Under the pieces are notes generated by a model. It saw nothing but the letters and a program-made list of their open reading frames with translations, had not been told where the DNA came from and searched no databases. Shown in pieces: positions 5,837 to 7,720 of a stretch of 7,720 nucleotides of DNA (position 1 is the first letter of the stretch; each line of letters opens with the position of its first letter). Both the position numbers and the translations under genes were made by a program. Origin of the DNA: Actinomycetes bacterium (lineage in GTDB: Bacteria; Actinomycetota; Acidimicrobiia; Acidimicrobiales; Palsa-688); NCBI GenBank assembly GCA_021798075.1, contig JAJZYO010000081.1, positions 1 through 7,720 on the forward strand. The letters run 5' to 3'.

Positions 5837-7529
5837 TGGTGATGGGCATCCGGCGGTCGCGGCCAAAGGCCTTGGGTGTCACTCGCACCCCGAGCGGGCT
5901 CTGGCGACGCTTGTACTCCGCCTGGTCGACCAGCCTGACCACACGCGCCACCAGCGCTCCGTCGAAGCCCGCTTCGACGAGCTCGGCGGCTGTCAGGTCG
6001 CCCTCGACGTAGGCGCCGAGGACGGGGTCGAGCTCGTCGTAGGGCGGCAGGCTGTCGGTGTCAAGCTGGCCAGGGCGTAGCTCGGCGGTGGGGGCCTTTT
6101 TCAGCACGGCCTCCGGGATGACCTCGCCCCTAGTGTTGCGCCACCGGCAGAGCCGGTAGACCAGAGTCTTCGGGACGTCCTTTATGACGGCGAAACCGCC
6201 CGCGGTGTCCCCGTACAGCGTCGAGTAACCCACTGCCAGCTCGCTCTTGTTGCCCGTCGTGAGCACGAGCCAGCCGAACTTGTTGGACAGGGCCATGAGC
6301 ACAATCCCGCGGAGGCGGCTCTGGATGTTTTCTTCTGCCAGCCCGGGTTGGCTCCCCGCGAAAGAGGTCGCGAGCATGGACGTCATGGCCAGGTGAGCGG
6401 GCTCGATCGGGACCGAGCGATAGTCGATACCGAGCCGGGCGGCGAGCTCGCCGGCGTCGGTGTTGGACGCGTCGCTCGTAAAGCGCGACGGCATTGAGAC
6501 CCCGTGCACGGCGTCAGGCCCGAGGGCATCGGCAGCGATTGTCGCTACCAGCGAGGAGTCGATACCCCCCGAAAGCCCCACCACGACGTCGGTGAACCCG
6601 TTTTTGTGCACGTAGTCCCTGGTACCGAGGACGAGGGCGGCGTAGATCTCCTCCTCGGGCCCGAGCGGCGCGGCCCGGGGCGCCGGCAGCGGGGGCTCCT
6701 GCCCGGCCCGGGAAACCGCGCTGAGCACGACTTCGGGTAGCGGCGCCGACTTGTGGCGGCCTCTCGGGTCGAGCAGCCGCTTCCGGTACGTGGGCCGGAC
6801 CTCGAGGTCGAAGACGGCCACCGCTGGCTCGAACTGCGGCAACGAGGCCCCGAGGTCCCCGTCAGCGGAAAAGACCATGGAGGCGCCGTCGAAGACGAGC
6901 TCGTCTTGGCCACCGACGGTGTTGACATAGACCACAGCACACGAGGCGTCGGCCGCCCTCGTCGCGAGCATACGGCGGCGCTCGGCCAGGCGTTCCCTGT
7001 AGTACGGGGAGGCGTTGATGTTCACGACCAGCTCCGCGCCCGCTGCGGCCTGCGCGCTCAGGGGCCCGGTAGGGTCCCAGGCATCCTCGCACACCGACAC
7101 GCCCACACGTACGCCACCGACCAGGTACAGCTCTCTGGCCCCCTGGCCAGGCGCGAAGTACCTCTGCTCGTCGAAAACCGAGTAATTGGGCAGGTTGCAC
7201 TTCCGGTAGACGCCCTTCACCTCACCGGCGGTGCACACCGCAGCGGCGTTGTAGAGGTCGAGGCCTTCGTCGACGAAGCCGACGACCGCCGTGCACCTCT
7301 CCGTGGCCTGGGCCACCTTTCCGAGCGCCGCCAGGTTGTCCGACACGAAGCCGGGTTTCAGCAGGAGGTCCTCGGGCGGGTAACCGGTCACGGCCAGTTC
7401 GGGAAAGACGGCGAGGTCGGCACCAGCGGTCTCCGCCTCAAAGAGAGCGCCCGTGATGCGCTCGACATTGCCCGCGAGGTCGCCCACGACCGGGGCGATC
7501 TGGCAAAGGGCGACGCGCAGCCGTGCCAT
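5823..7529 (-). CDS. nadE: Glutamine-dependent NAD+ synthetase
   Basis: This cytoplasmic enzyme performs the last step of NAD+ synthesis: it amidates nicotinic acid adenine dinucleotide using ATP and ammonia taken from glutamine, releasing AMP and pyrophosphate. The 568-residue product has two domains. The N-terminal glutaminase (nitrilase fold, about 1-270) has a complete E-K-C triad: E44 in FPELAVTGYPPEDLL, K110 in YRKCNLPNY and C147 in VSVCEDAW. The C-terminal synthetase (about 285-568) has the ATP-pyrophosphatase P-loop SGGIDSS at 320-326, TTGNKSELAVGY at 424-435 and GDTAGGFA at 440-447. The size matches the shorter bacterial class of about 570 residues rather than the class of about 680 residues found in mycobacteria. 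The ATG at 7529 begins directly at the first nitrilase strand. The upstream sequence on this strand is pyrimidine-rich with no Shine-Dalgarno, but TACTCT lies 8 bases before the ATG, suggesting a leaderless transcript. The 3' end overlaps the next gene. Confidence 0.97.
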   Translation of the reverse strand: MARLRVALCQIAPVVGDLAGNVERITGALFEAETAGADLAVFPELAVTGYPPEDLLLKPGFVSDNLAALGKVAQATERCTAVVGFVDEGLDLYNAAAVCTAGEVKGVYRKCNLPNYSVFDEQRYFAPGQGARELYLVGGVRVGVSVCEDAWDPTGPLSAQAAAGAELVVNINASPYYRERLAERRRMLATRAADASCAVVYVNTVGGQDELVFDGASMVFSADGDLGASLPQFEPAVAVFDLEVRPTYRKRLLDPRGRHKSAPLPEVVLSAVSRAGQEPPLPAPRAAPLGPEEEIYAALVLGTRDYVHKNGFTDVVVGLSGGIDSSLVATIAADALGPDAVHGVSMPSRFTSDASNTDAGELAARLGIDYRSVPIEPAHLAMTSMLATSFAGSQPGLAEENIQSRLRGIVLMALSNKFGWLVLTTGNKSELAVGYSTLYGDTAGGFAVIKDVPKTLVYRLCRWRNTRGEVIPEAVLKKAPTAELRPGQLDTDSLPPYDELDPVLGAYVEGDLTAAELVEAGFDGALVARVVRLVDQAEYKRRQSPLGVRVTPKAFGRDRRMPITNAYR

Positions 7530-7537
7530 ATAAGAGG

Positions 7538-7543
7538 AGAGTA
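7538..7543 (-). promoter_or_regulatory. Possible -10 box for a leaderless nadE transcript
   Basis: On the minus strand TACTCT fits the TANNNT pattern of actinobacterial -10 boxes and sits 8 bases before the nadE ATG, so transcription would start at or next to the first codon. No convincing -35 box is seen about 17 bases upstream. The same bases, read on the plus strand, look like a Shine-Dalgarno for the small plus-strand frame at 7548, so the signal is ambiguous. Confidence 0.3.
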
Positions 7544-7547
7544 GGCG

Positions 7548-7625
7548 GTGGCGGGGGAAAGCCGAGCTTGTGCCACGACGGGCAACGGTCGCCCGCTTGC
7601 ACTCGGAGAGGCGCCCAGGTTGTGA
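7548..7625 (+). CDS. Possible short leader ORF coupled to the downstream gene
   Basis: A GTG-started frame of 25 codons is preceded at 6 bases by a strong purine-rich site (AAGAGGAGAG, 7532-7541) and ends in TGA at 7623-7625. The stop overlaps the GTG start of the next frame in the 4-base form GTGA, the usual arrangement of translationally coupled genes. The peptide has no recognisable motif, and its third-position GC is lower than that of the neighbouring genes, which argues against a selected protein. It could be a leader peptide, a chance frame, or merely the untranslated region of the next gene. Confidence 0.25.
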   Translation: MAGESRACATTGNGRPLALGEAPRL

Positions 7626-7720
7626 GCGGCCTTCCTCCGCATCCCAACCGGGCGAACGGGCCCGGAGGCAGCACGACCTGGCCCGAGGTGGCCGACAGCG
7701 CAGACCCCGATCTCGTCGAG
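7622..7720 (+). CDS. 5' end of an unidentified gene, cut by the window edge
   Basis: From GTG 7622 the frame stays open for 33 codons to the end of the window. GGAGAGG at 7605-7611 lies 10 bases upstream, a good ribosome binding site, and about four fifths of its codons end in G or C, as in the confirmed genes here. The visible product begins with a flexible G/P/N/S-rich stretch and then TTWPEVADSADPDLVE. The TWPEVA element recalls the N-terminus of creatininase-fold amidohydrolases, whose first strand often follows a similar phrase, but the diagnostic metal-binding region would lie beyond the window. Function is therefore left open. The gene diverges from nadE. Confidence 0.5.
   Translation, partial: MSGLPPHPNRANGPGGSTTWPEVADSADPDLVE

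Noticed and set aside
6753..7544. Plus-strand frame of 263 codons opposite nadE
   Set aside because: Antisense shadow of the nitrilase-like domain; no motif and no supporting ribosome site.

Overview
This is a GC-rich stretch with GTG as well as ATG starts and strong G/C preference at third codon positions. An H+-pyrophosphatase of the K+-independent class, a DtxR-type regulator with an SH3-like tail, and a STAS/RsbW-type partner-switching pair together suggest a high-GC Gram-positive organism (Actinomycetota). I cannot place it more precisely from sequence alone. There is no sign of phage, transposon, CRISPR, tRNA or rRNA.

Layout. (1) A minus-strand pair fills 3-3214: a DtxR/MntR-family metalloregulator followed 14 bp later by hppA, a membrane-bound proton-pumping pyrophosphatase with an unusual repeat-bearing C-terminal tail. 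A well-formed promoter (TTGACT-17-TAACTT) lies just before the regulator and has a dyad in its spacer. (2) A second minus-strand pair at 3316-4182 encodes a STAS anti-sigma-factor antagonist and then an RsbW-like ATP-binding anti-sigma kinase, with a hairpin over the kinase stop codon. (3) A divergent plus-strand gene at 4297-5106 encodes a HAD-IB (SerB-like) phosphatase with a C-terminal membrane anchor. A perfect 12-bp inverted repeat lies near its 5' end. (4) A minus-strand group converges on it: nadE (glutamine-dependent NAD+ synthetase) at 7529-5823, an overlapping helical protein of unknown function, and a candidate 25-residue single-pass membrane peptide at 5200-5123. (5) The right edge, divergent from nadE, holds the 5' end of an unidentified plus-strand gene and possibly a short leader ORF joined to it by a 4-base GTGA overlap.

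How the genes might work together. NadE and many other biosynthetic enzymes release pyrophosphate, and HppA hydrolyses pyrophosphate to pump protons, so the window has an energy and cofactor theme. The regulator-hppA operon suggests that pyrophosphate-driven pumping may be under metal control in this organism. This is inferred from gene order and a shared promoter, not demonstrated. The STAS/kinase pair is the usual input half of a partner-switching stress or development circuit, but no sigma factor or phosphatase is present in the window.

Most of the window is ordinary housekeeping and regulatory sequence. I did not find a clearly new multi-gene system. The points most worth a second look are the regulator-hppA operon with its shifted metal ligand and operator-like promoter, the unknown gene overlapping nadE with its small membrane peptide, the hairpin in the HAD gene, and the possible coupled leader ORF at the right edge.
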